A stretch of 64,000 nucleotides of DNA from Haloplanus vescus (GTDB taxonomy: Archaea > Halobacteriota > Halobacteria > Halobacteriales > Haloferacaceae), in assembly GCF_900107665.1 (NCBI RefSeq), contig NZ_FNQT01000002.1, forward strand, positions 312,286 through 376,285. Reading direction: 5' to 3'. The translations under genes and the position numbers were made by a program. Below are positions 45,524 to 53,213 of the stretch, piece after piece. The notes beneath the pieces were generated by a model. The model was given only the letters and a program-made list of their open reading frames with translations. It was not told the DNA's origin and made no database searches. Every line of letters begins with the position of its first letter. The stretch's first letter is position 1.

Positions 45524-45565
45524 GGCCGACCGGTCGCTCTCGGGGGGCAAAAGTTCCGCCGATAG

Positions 45566-46030
45566 CTACCGCGGGTCGTCGTCGAAGTCCTCGACGCGGT
45601 CGGGTTCGAACTCGTCTTCCGGGCGCCCGGCGTGGTCGAGCACTTCGTCGGAGACGGTGATTGGGCAGTCGACGCGGACCGCGAGGGCGATGGCGTCGCT
45701 CGGCCGGGCGTCGAAGACGAACTTCTGGGGTTCGCCCCGGTCGTATCGCTCGATGTCCACCTTGGCGTAGAACGTCCCGTCCGCGAGGTCATCGATGCGG
45801 ACCCCGTCGACGGCGCCGCCGAACTCCGTGAGCATCTCGACCAACAGGTCGTGTGTGAGTGGCCGGTCGAACGGCTCGTCGGACCGAGCGAGTTCGATGG
45901 CTCGCGCCTGGTCGGCGGTGATGACGATGGGAAGATATTCGGACCGAGCGGTCAGTAGAACGGCAGGGACGTTCGCCCCGTCCTCGCTCGTGCCCACCCC
46001 GATGCCGGTCACCTCGGCGGTGTGCTCCAT
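45566..46030 (-). CDS. DUF151 / bifunctional nuclease family protein
   Basis: 154 residues. DUF151 core: LPIVITADQARAIELARS, RPLTHDLLVEMLTEFGG, DGTFYAKVDIERY and FDARPSDAIALAVRVDCPI. The PSDAIALA motif is diagnostic. Plant members are nucleases with RNase/DNase activity; archaeal function is not known. Very acidic tail EDEFEPDRVEDFDDDPR. A TTATTCATACTT box 25-35 bases before the ATG is a clear promoter, so it is transcribed separately from the HTH gene upstream. Confidence 0.85.
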   Translation of the reverse strand: MEHTAEVTGIGVGTSEDGANVPAVLLTARSEYLPIVITADQARAIELARSDEPFDRPLTHDLLVEMLTEFGGAVDGVRIDDLADGTFYAKVDIERYDRGEPQKFVFDARPSDAIALAVRVDCPITVSDEVLDHAGRPEDEFEPDRVEDFDDDPR

Positions 46031-46084
46031 GCGCCTCCGGTTGGCGCGGGAAGTATGAATAACACGGGGGTGGGAGCCATGTCG

Positions 46085-46161
46085 GTTCCGGTAGCCGTCG
46101 CCTACCGCTCGTTCCGGTAGCCGTCGCCTACCGCTCGTTCCGGTAGCCGTCGCCTACCGCT
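46085..46161. repeat. Three tandem 26-bp repeats with hairpin units
   Basis: The unit GTTCCGGTAGCCGTCGCCTA-CCGCTC is repeated three times without change at 46085, 46111 and 46137. Each unit has the inverted pair CGGTAG / CTACCG around CCGTCGC, so the transcript could form three hairpins in a row. On the minus strand the last copy contains the stop codon of the HTH gene (46160-46162) and the array is immediately downstream of it, so it may act as a terminator for that gene before the DUF151 promoter. Not a CRISPR: there are no spacers. Confidence 0.7.
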
Positions 46162-46786
46162 ACCGTCGCACGTACCACACGGCGCCCACGACGGCGAGAG
46201 CGAGGAGGCCGCCGAGGAAGAAGAGCAGTCCCGGCGGCAGGCCAGAGGCGGCGCTGGCCGTGGTCTGTGCCGTTTCCGTTCTCATGGTCGAGACGCCGCC
46301 ACCGCTCCCGCCCGCGTCGGCGCCGCCGGTCTGTCCGACGAACGGGGGCCCCTCGGCGTACCACTGGACGAGGAGGCTCCCGATACCGAGGAGTCCGAGT
46401 GCGCCGAGGAGGTTCGTGAGCGCGCTCTGGAGGCCCTCACTCTCCTCTTCGGAGCCGGCGAAGACGACGAGCGGACGGTCGGCCGGCGCGTAGCGTTTCA
46501 TCTCGCGGCCTTTCTCGGAGTAGACGGTGTCGGCCACCTCTATCAGCCCAGCGTCCTCGAGGTTGCCGAGGTGGTACTGGGCGTTCTGGAGGGAGGTGTC
46601 GACACTGTCGGCCACGTTCGCGGGCGTGTCCGGTTCGTCGTGGAGGGTCGCGAGCACCTCGCGGGCGGTGTCGGAGGAGAGCGCCGACAACAGGTCGTCG
46701 GCGTCCTCGCTGTCGAGGCCGATGACGCGGGGGTCGGCCTCCTCCGCCGCGGCGGCGTCGGGACGCGAGGGCAGCAAGTCTGCCAT
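46160..46786 (-). CDS. Membrane-anchored ArsR-type winged HTH regulator
   Basis: 208 residues from ATG 46786, chosen because a GATTTGTAC box lies about 30 bases upstream; a longer N-terminus (up to 46897) is open. Residues about 25-100 form a winged HTH: DDLLSALSSDTAREVLATLH, TPANVADSVDTSLQNAQYHL, LIEVADTVYSEKGREMKRYAPA. Two membrane segments follow, ALTNLLGALGLLGIGSLLVQ and LPPGLLFFLGGLLALAVVGA, separated by a Gly/Thr-rich external loop. Such haloarchaeal regulators are presumed to bind DNA from the membrane; the target is unknown. Its stop lies inside a triple repeat. Confidence 0.8.
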   Translation of the reverse strand: MADLLPSRPDAAAAEEADPRVIGLDSEDADDLLSALSSDTAREVLATLHDEPDTPANVADSVDTSLQNAQYHLGNLEDAGLIEVADTVYSEKGREMKRYAPADRPLVVFAGSEEESEGLQSALTNLLGALGLLGIGSLLVQWYAEGPPFVGQTGGADAGGSGGGVSTMRTETAQTTASAASGLPPGLLFFLGGLLALAVVGAVWYVRR

Positions 46787-46958
46787 GAGGCCGGCTACGC
46801 TCTCCCCGGGTACAAATCTTCCTCTCTCATCTCGGACACAACCGGCGTGAGAGACGGCCGGTAGCGACCCCAAATGTGCCGAATATCGGCGTTTCAAAGC
46901 GTGTTAACTGGTCACAGCGAAAAGTGGTAAGTGGGTGGAGACCCAACAATAGATTGCA

Positions 46959-47507
46959 ATGAGTACGCAAGAGTCCGTCCGACAGCAGGCCGGTACCGTC
47001 GAAGCCAGCGAAGCCCTTCGACTCGACCAGGAGAAGACCGAACAGCTCGTCGAGGCGCTCAACACCGACCTCGCCGCGACGTACGTCCTCTACCACCAGC
47101 TGAAAAAGCACCACTGGAACGTCGAGGGTGCGGAGTTCCGTGACCTCCACCTCTTCCTCGGCGACGCCGCCGGAGACGCCGAGGAGGCAGCGGACGAACT
47201 CGCAGAGCGTGCACAGGCGCTCGGCGGCGTCCCCCTCGCCGGCGGCAAAAACCTCGAAGAGAACGCGCCCGTCTCCCCCGAGGGCGACGATGTCTACGAC
47301 ATCCGGACCTCGCTCCGCAACGACATGGAGATGTACGGCGACATCATCGAGACGGTCCGCGACCACGTCGACCTCGCCGAGGGGCTGGGCGACCACGCCA
47401 CCGCGGAGATGCTCCGTGAACAGCTCGTCGAACTCGAAGCGCACGCCCACCACCTCGAGCACTACCTCGAAGACGACACGCTGGTCACCGACGCGTCGAC
47501 GCAGTAA
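46959..47507 (+). CDS. dpsA: DpsA ferritin-like DNA protection protein
   Basis: 182 residues. Dps ferroxidase site residues in the DLAATYVLYHQLKKHHWNVEG stretch and in LHLFLGDAAGDAEEAADELA, and a C-terminal pair of helices ending TLVTDASTQ. It is the halobacterial DpsA, which stores iron and protects DNA under oxidative stress. Upstream, 46787-46958 has no ORF; AT-rich blocks CGTTTCAAAGCG and GTGTTAACTGG are possible promoter or metalloregulator sites, but no consensus operator is certain. Confidence 0.94.
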   Translation: MSTQESVRQQAGTVEASEALRLDQEKTEQLVEALNTDLAATYVLYHQLKKHHWNVEGAEFRDLHLFLGDAAGDAEEAADELAERAQALGGVPLAGGKNLEENAPVSPEGDDVYDIRTSLRNDMEMYGDIIETVRDHVDLAEGLGDHATAEMLREQLVELEAHAHHLEHYLEDDTLVTDASTQ

Positions 47508-47568
47508 CCTCTCGACGGCTTGCTGACGGGGCGCTCTTTGCCCTCGCTTTTCGATTTCCGCCCAGTCC

Positions 47569-48891
47569 CTACTCCACGACCAGCACCCGCAGGTCGTTGA
47601 CGTTCGTCCCCGTCGCACCCGTGCTGATGATGCTGTGACCGTCGAGGTAGCCGTAGGCGTCGCTCGAGTCGAGTGCCGCCCGCGCCGCCTTCGCGTCCTC
47701 GACGGTGTCGCTGTCGACGACGGCGCCCGCGAAGTCGCTACTCCCGTCGCGGCCGTCCGTGTCGACGCAGGCCAGCGTCGCGTCTTCGGGGAGTTCGATG
47801 GCGGCGGCCAGTGCGAATTCGGCGTTCGGACCGCCCTCGCCGTCGCCGCGCACCGTCACCGTGGCTTCGCCGCCGGAGAGGACGACTGCGGGCCCCGATA
47901 TCGGGTTCCCCGTCGCGCCGACTTCCTCCGCCACGGCGACGTGGGTGAGGGCGGCCTCGCGGGCCTCGCCCCGGACCGACGAGGAGAGGACGCAGGTGTC
48001 GTAGCCGCGGTCGGCGGCCACCTCCCGCGCCGCCTCGATGGCCGTGAAGCCGTCGGCGAGGACGTGGTTCGTCACGCGGTCGAAGACGGGGTCGTCTGGA
48101 CCGGGCGTCTCCGGCAGGTCGCCCGCCGCGCCGGCCTCAAGTCGCTCTCGGACCGCCGCCGGCGGGTCCACGCCGTAGCGCTCCAGTACCTCCAGCGCCT
48201 CGGCGTAGGTCGACTCGTCGGGCGCGGTCGGCCCGCTCGCGATGACGCTCAGGTCGTTGCCGACCACGTCGCTGAAGGCGAGGCTGACGACCGTCGCCGG
48301 GGAAGCGAGATCGGCCAGTCCGCCACCTTTCAGCGTCGAGAGGTGCTTGCGGACGGCGTTGAGCGCGCCGATTTCCGCGCCGGCGTCGAGGAGTGCGTCG
48401 GTCGTCGTCTGCAGGTCGTCGAGCGAGATACCGTCGGCCGGCGCGGGGAGCAACGCGCTCCCCCCACCGGTGATGATGGCGATGACGAGCGTTCGCTCGT
48501 CGGCGTCGGCGACGAGGTCATGAATCCGCTCGGTGCCGTCGACGCCCGCCTGACTGGGGACGGGATGGTCGCCCTGCAGGCGTTCGATGCGTTTGCCCTC
48601 GCTCGGTTCGGGCGTGACGACGGCGCCGGCGCTGAGACGGTCGCCGAGGACGGTCTCTAGCGCGTCCGCGACGCCGTCGGCCGCCTTCCCGCCGCCGACG
48701 GCGACGATTCGGTCGACGCCCGTCAGGTCGTACGTTGCGTCCGCGACGTGGAGTCGGTCGCCGTCGAGGCGGACCGACTCGGTGACGACGTGTCCCGGCC
48801 GCGCGGCGTCGATGCCCGCGCGAACGCAGGCCAGCGCCGTCTCCCGGCCGCGGGTCGATGCCAGCGTGTCTTCGTTCTCGATGGAGACCAT
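47569..48891 (-). CDS. Glycerate 2-kinase, MOFRL/DUF4147 type
   Basis: 440 residues. DUF4147 N-terminal part (IVAVGGGKAADGVADALE, HPVPSQAGVDGTERIHDLV, IAIITGGGSALLPAPADGI, LNAVRKHLSTLKGGGLA) and a C-terminal MOFRL domain (VLSGGEATVTVRGDGEGG, CVDTDGRDGSSDFAGA, DGHSIISTGATGTNVNDLR). The family phosphorylates glycerate to 2-phosphoglycerate and appears in haloarchaeal sugar degradation by a branched Entner-Doudoroff route. The gene stands alone, convergent with dpsA (61 bases) and divergent from the TraB gene (52 bases). Confidence 0.88.
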   Translation of the reverse strand: MVSIENEDTLASTRGRETALACVRAGIDAARPGHVVTESVRLDGDRLHVADATYDLTGVDRIVAVGGGKAADGVADALETVLGDRLSAGAVVTPEPSEGKRIERLQGDHPVPSQAGVDGTERIHDLVADADERTLVIAIITGGGSALLPAPADGISLDDLQTTTDALLDAGAEIGALNAVRKHLSTLKGGGLADLASPATVVSLAFSDVVGNDLSVIASGPTAPDESTYAEALEVLERYGVDPPAAVRERLEAGAAGDLPETPGPDDPVFDRVTNHVLADGFTAIEAAREVAADRGYDTCVLSSSVRGEAREAALTHVAVAEEVGATGNPISGPAVVLSGGEATVTVRGDGEGGPNAEFALAAAIELPEDATLACVDTDGRDGSSDFAGAVVDSDTVEDAKAARAALDSSDAYGYLDGHSIISTGATGTNVNDLRVLVVE

Positions 48892-48943
48892 ACCCCGCCT
48901 CTCTCCGACAAGGGTAAAAAGCGTGCCCCAGTAGCGAGCGCCA

Positions 48944-50632
48944 ATGAGCGACCCCGCTACGTCGACCGGTCGCGAGGGAAGTGTCAGGGTCGTTGGCACG
49001 GCCCACGTCTCCGCGGACAGCGTCCGAGAGGTCGAAGAGGTCATCGACGCCGAACGACCGGACGTGGTCGCCGTCGAACTCGACGAGGGTCGCTACCGGC
49101 AGATGCAGGGCGAGACGCCCGACGACATCGAACCCGGCGATCTGCTCCGGGGCAACACCGTCTTTCAGTTTCTCGCCTACTGGATGCTCTCGTACGTCCA
49201 ATCGCGGCTGGGCGACCGGTTCGACATCGAACCCGGCGCCGACATGCTCGCGGCCGTCGAGACGGCCGAGGAGTTGGGCATCGACGTCGCACTCGTCGAC
49301 CGCGACATCCAGACGACAATCCAGCGGTTCTGGTCGCGGATGGGGCTACTGGAGAAACTCAAACTCGTCGGCGGCCTCGCGTTCGGCCTCACCGACGCCC
49401 GCGGCATCGGCATCGCACTCGGCGTCTTCGTCGGCATCATCGCCGGCCCGCTCTTGGGCCTGTTCGGCTCCTCCGTGGGCCTCTCGACGTTCGTCCTGAC
49501 GCGTGTCACCGGCGGTGTCGCCGTCGCCTTCGGCGTCGGCCTCTTCGTCCACACCGTCGCTGACGCCTTCGGCGTTCGCGACCCGGACCGACGCATCGTC
49601 GTCGCGGTGGGCGCCGCCCTCGCCGCCGGACTCGTCGGCGGCGTCGGCCTCGGCCTCGCCGACGGCTTCGTCGCATCGCTCGGGACGTTCGTCGTGCGCG
49701 TCGTCGGCAGTCTCACCCTCGGCATCGTCGGCGGCGTGACCGTCGGCCTCCTCGCCGGCACCGTCGCCGCCGCACTCGGCTACGGCACCGCCAGCGAGGA
49801 CGAGTTCGAAGAACTGGACGTCGACGAACTCACCGACGCCGACGTGGTGAGCGTCATGATGGAGGAGTTCCGCGCCTTCAGCCCGGAGGGCGCCCGCGCG
49901 CTCATCGACGAACGCGACGCCTACATCGCCCACGAACTCGTCCGCCTCCGCTCGTCGGGTGCGGACGTAGTCGCCATCGTCGGCGCCGGTCACCGCGAGG
50001 GCATCGAAGCCTACCTCGAAGCCCCCGAGACACTCCCGCCGTGGGAGTCGCTCGTCGGCACCGACTCCGGCGGCGGCGGGATTCCGTGGCTGAAACTCGT
50101 CGGCGTCCTCCTTTCCGTCGGCTTCGTCGTCTTCTTCGTCCTTCTCGCGATGGCCGGCGTTCGGGATACGTTCCTCCTCCGTCTCTTCGCGGCGTGGTTC
50201 GTCGTCAACGGCGTCTTCGCCGCCGGCCTCGCCCGCCTCGCCGGCGCCCGCTGGGACTCGACGCTCGTCGGCGGCCTCGTCGCGTGGATGACGTCGGTCA
50301 ACCCCCTGCTCGCGCCCGGGTGGTTCACCGGCTACGTCGAACTCCGCCACACCGCCGTCAACGTCGCGGATATCGGCCGGCTGAACGAACTGCTGAGCGA
50401 CGAGGAGACGCCGATTCGAACTCTCGTCGGGCAGATGTTCGACGTGCCGCTCTTCCGACTCATCATGATCGTCGCGCTGACGAACGTCGGGAGCATGATT
50501 GCCAGCCTGCTCTTCGCGGCGTACATCCTCCCCCAGTTCGCGACGGAAGTCGGCGGCATCGACGGGGTCTCTCGACTCATGATAGAGGGGGCGCGCAACA
50601 GCGCCGAACTCCTCTGGAGGACGCTCGCGTGA
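48944..50632 (+). CDS. TraB/PrgY-family membrane protein with inserted helices
   Basis: 562 residues. TraB core at the N-terminus: RVVGTAHVSADSVREVEEVI, VVAVELDEGRYRQMQ, IDVALVDRDIQTTIQRFW and EKLKLVGGLAF. It resumes near residue 285 with LTDADVVSVMMEEFRAFSP, ALIDERDAYIAHELV and VVAIVGAGHREGIEAYLE. Between these parts lies an insertion of about 130 residues with 5-6 hydrophobic helices; four more helices follow the core. Known relatives (Tiki, PrgY, TraB) are metal-dependent proteases or bind peptide pheromones. Stop overlaps the S2P gene start (GTGA). The membrane insertion distinguishes it from the common archaeal TraB. Confidence 0.85.
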   Translation: MSDPATSTGREGSVRVVGTAHVSADSVREVEEVIDAERPDVVAVELDEGRYRQMQGETPDDIEPGDLLRGNTVFQFLAYWMLSYVQSRLGDRFDIEPGADMLAAVETAEELGIDVALVDRDIQTTIQRFWSRMGLLEKLKLVGGLAFGLTDARGIGIALGVFVGIIAGPLLGLFGSSVGLSTFVLTRVTGGVAVAFGVGLFVHTVADAFGVRDPDRRIVVAVGAALAAGLVGGVGLGLADGFVASLGTFVVRVVGSLTLGIVGGVTVGLLAGTVAAALGYGTASEDEFEELDVDELTDADVVSVMMEEFRAFSPEGARALIDERDAYIAHELVRLRSSGADVVAIVGAGHREGIEAYLEAPETLPPWESLVGTDSGGGGIPWLKLVGVLLSVGFVVFFVLLAMAGVRDTFLLRLFAAWFVVNGVFAAGLARLAGARWDSTLVGGLVAWMTSVNPLLAPGWFTGYVELRHTAVNVADIGRLNELLSDEETPIRTLVGQMFDVPLFRLIMIVALTNVGSMIASLLFAAYILPQFATEVGGIDGVSRLMIEGARNSAELLWRTLA

Positions 50633-51258
50633 ACCTCACCTTCAGCTCCCGGGAACTCCGGGACCTCGCCGTGGCGTGGGTCGTCCTCGGCGTCGCCTTC
50701 GCCATCTTCTTCGCCGGCGGCGGGAGTCGCGCGCTCTCGATGCTCGCCAGCGAGGGACTGGTTCGGCCGCTCCTCGTATCCCTGCTCACCGCCGGCCTCG
50801 GCTTCCTCCTGCACGAACTCGCGCACAAGGTGGTCGCGGTGCGCTTCGACCAGGTCGCCGAGTTCCGCGCCGACTACAACATGCTCTTTCTCGCGGTCAT
50901 GAGCGCGCTCATCGGCTTCCTCTTTGCCGCGCCCGGCGCCGTCCACCACCGGGGGCGACTCACCAAACGCCAACACGGCCTCATCGCACTCGCCGGTCCC
51001 GTCACGAACGGCCTGCTCGCGCTGGTGTTCGCGCCGATATTCGTCGCGGGGCTTCTCGTCGGCTCTCCCCTGCTGTCGCTCGTCGGCTCTCGCGGGGTGG
51101 CTATCAACCTCTTTCTCGCGGCGTTCAACCTCGTCCCCATCGGCTCGCTCGACGGGCGGACGGTGCTGGACTGGAGCAAGGGCGTCTTCGCGCTCACGTT
51201 CCTCCCCGCCGCCGCACTCGCGATATACGTGGTGTTCGTGCTCGGCGTCGGGTTCTGA
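50629..51258 (+). CDS. Site-2 protease-like M50 metallopeptidase
   Basis: 209 residues from a GTG that overlaps the TraB stop. Zinc motif in helix: LGFLLHELAHKVVAVRF (HExxH). Later AGPVTNGLLALVFAPIF and NLVPIGSLDGRTVLDW, the LDG motif carrying the third ligand. Six predicted membrane segments. It cleaves transmembrane substrates in the membrane; substrate unknown. Its overlap with a TraB gene, another putative membrane protease, suggests a joint system. It lacks a PDZ domain, so it is a minimal archaeal S2P. Confidence 0.85.
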   Translation: MNLTFSSRELRDLAVAWVVLGVAFAIFFAGGGSRALSMLASEGLVRPLLVSLLTAGLGFLLHELAHKVVAVRFDQVAEFRADYNMLFLAVMSALIGFLFAAPGAVHHRGRLTKRQHGLIALAGPVTNGLLALVFAPIFVAGLLVGSPLLSLVGSRGVAINLFLAAFNLVPIGSLDGRTVLDWSKGVFALTFLPAAALAIYVVFVLGVGF

Positions 51259-51282
51259 CGGCGCGTTGCGGCGACGCGCTCG

Positions 51283-52449
51283 TCAGTGGTGCGCTTCCGA
51301 CTGCGCGAAGCCGAACTCGCTGAACCGACCGAGGAGGACGAAGAGGCCGACGAGGACGGTGGCCGTTGCGAGGGCGTAGGGCACCGTCGCGCCGTAGTGC
51401 TGGCCGATGTAGCCGGCGGTGATGGGCGCGAACGCGCCGCCGACGAACCGGAAGCTGTTGAACGCGCCGGAGGCCATCGAGCGACTGTGGCCGGAGACGC
51501 CCATCGCGAGCGTCGTCAGGTTCGCGTTCAGGAGGCCACAGACGAGGCCGGCGACGACGACGAGAGCGACGAGGAGATTGGTAGCACCACCGGAGAGCCA
51601 CATCACGCACAGAATCAGGGCGAAGGTGGTGAGGCCGCCGGCGGTGGTCTTGCGCGTCCCGAACACTTGGTTCAGGCGCGGTGAGAGGATAGCAGAGCCG
51701 ACGATGACGAGCGTCCCCCAGCCGAAGAACACGAGGCCGAGTTGGAACGAGCCGAGGCCCAGAACGAGTGGCGTGTACGCGAGGAGCGTGAAGAAACCGA
51801 ACGTGTACAGCAGGCCGACGACGGCGTTCGTCCGGATGCCGCTGTGACGGAACGCGCCGAGCACGTCGCGGACGGTCTGTCGGCGCTCGGATTCGGGTTC
51901 GCTGATGGTCAGGGCGACGAACACGAACGCGACGACCATCAGGATGCTCGTACCGGCGAACGGGAATCGCCAGCTCTGCTCGCCGAGGACCCCGCCGATG
52001 AGCGGGCCACAGGCGATGCCGAAGCCGAGCGACGCCTCGTACAGCGAGATGGCGGCTTCACTGTTCCCGGCGGAGACGCCGACGATGATGGCGAGTGCCG
52101 TCGTGGTGAACAGCGCGTTGCCCATCCCCCAGATCCCGCGGAGAATCGCGAGGGTTTCGACCGACGAGGCGAGCGCGCACGCCCCCGCGAACACGGCGAC
52201 GATGCCGAGGCCGAGGAGGAGCGTCTTCTTGCTCCCGATGCGGGTGGCGAGTGCCCCGGCGAACAGCATCGCCCCGCCCATCACGAGGAGATAGCTCGTA
52301 AACAGGAGTTCGACCATGAAATGACTCGCACCCATCGTCTGGGCGATGCTCGGGAGAATCGGGTCGACGATGCCGATGCCGAGAAAGCAGACGAACGTCG
52401 CGAGCGCCGTCGCGAGAACCGCTGGATGATATTTCGAACGGAGACCCAT
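51283..52449 (-). CDS. MFS drug/metabolite efflux transporter
   Basis: 388 residues, twelve helices, from ATG 52449. Typical DHA1-type pattern: ATFVCFLGIGIVDPILPSIA (motif D1 region), GGAMLFAGALATRIGSKKTLLLG (motif A), LYEASLGFGIACGPLIGGVLG (motif C, antiport). It resembles efflux proteins of the Bmr/EmrD class; substrate unknown. It is convergent with the S2P gene, 24 bases between stops, and divergent from the TetR gene 176 bases away, so it might share that regulator, but the TetR operator is close only to tetR. Confidence 0.85.
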   Translation of the reverse strand: MGLRSKYHPAVLATALATFVCFLGIGIVDPILPSIAQTMGASHFMVELLFTSYLLVMGGAMLFAGALATRIGSKKTLLLGLGIVAVFAGACALASSVETLAILRGIWGMGNALFTTTALAIIVGVSAGNSEAAISLYEASLGFGIACGPLIGGVLGEQSWRFPFAGTSILMVVAFVFVALTISEPESERRQTVRDVLGAFRHSGIRTNAVVGLLYTFGFFTLLAYTPLVLGLGSFQLGLVFFGWGTLVIVGSAILSPRLNQVFGTRKTTAGGLTTFALILCVMWLSGGATNLLVALVVVAGLVCGLLNANLTTLAMGVSGHSRSMASGAFNSFRFVGGAFAPITAGYIGQHYGATVPYALATATVLVGLFVLLGRFSEFGFAQSEAHH

Positions 52450-52605
52450 ACCTCCTCTCGATTCCTCGGCGTTCAATACCCTGTCGCTCGCCGATGTGTC
52501 TCCGTCACACGGTCGCATAGCCGTCTCTCTCGCGTGTCTCCGGTCTCTCGGTCGCACGCGCGGATGGCGGCGTCGCCTCGTTCGCTTCCGAATCGCTTTT
52601 TGCTG

Positions 52606-52619
52606 ACTGACCGGTCAGT
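52606..52619. promoter_or_regulatory. TetR operator: perfect 14-bp palindrome
   Basis: ACTGACCGGTCAGT is its own reverse complement. It starts 20 bases and ends 7 bases before the GTG of the TetR gene and directly follows a T-rich box (CTTTTTGC at 52596-52603), so it would cover the transcription start of a leaderless mRNA. That position and symmetry are what a TetR dimer needs for autorepression of the tetR-MATE operon. Confidence 0.65.
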
Positions 52620-52625
52620 TACACC

Positions 52626-53213
52626 GTGACCGGCGACGACACCCCTACCGACGACATCATGTGCGCGACGTATCGCGCGCTCTGTCGGCACGGGTACGCC
52701 AACCTGACGATGCAGGACATCGCGGACGAGTGGTCGAAGAGCAAGGCCGCCCTCCACTACCACTACGACACCAAGCGCGGCCTCCTTCTCGCCTTCCTCG
52801 ACCACCTCTTCGACGCTTACACGGACCGGGTCGCCGACGACGGCGACGGGCCACCCCGAGAGCGACTGCAGACGCTCCTCGCCGACGCACTCGACCCGCC
52901 GCGGACGGACGCCTCCCAAGAGCTTCGCACCGCGCTGTTCGAGGTCAAGGCCCAGGCCCCCCACGACGACGGCTTCCGCGAGCGTCTGGCGCGATTCGAC
53001 CGCTACCTCCACGACGAGGTTCGCGGCATCGTCACCGAGGGCGTCGAGACGGGCGCCTTCCGCGCCGATATCGACCCCGAGACGACGGCGACGCTCCTCG
53101 TGACACTCGTCAACGGCGCCCGCTCCCGACGCGTCGCCCTCGACGACGAGGCGGGCGTCCCCGACGCGGTTCGCGCGTTCGTCGACGACCACCTCGTGGA
53201 GGCCGACGAATGA
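52626..53213 (+). CDS. TetR family transcriptional regulator
   Basis: 195 residues from a GTG start located after the palindrome. HTH: MCATYRALCRHGYANLTMQDIADEWSKSKAALHYHYDTKRGLL, the TetR N-terminal domain, then a ligand-binding helical domain (LLADALDPPRTDASQELRTALFEVKAQAP). It likely represses its own operon with the coupled MATE gene (overlap ATGA) and is released by the drug it senses. Confidence 0.9.
   Translation: MTGDDTPTDDIMCATYRALCRHGYANLTMQDIADEWSKSKAALHYHYDTKRGLLLAFLDHLFDAYTDRVADDGDGPPRERLQTLLADALDPPRTDASQELRTALFEVKAQAPHDDGFRERLARFDRYLHDEVRGIVTEGVETGAFRADIDPETTATLLVTLVNGARSRRVALDDEAGVPDAVRAFVDDHLVEADE

Noticed and set aside
46085-46161. CRISPR array
   Set aside because: The three 26-bp units are directly adjacent without spacers and no cas genes are present.
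46786-46897. Longer N-terminus of the HTH membrane regulator (start 46897)
   Set aside because: A GATTTGTAC box fits leaderless initiation at 46786; the extension is not part of the HTH fold, though it cannot be fully excluded.
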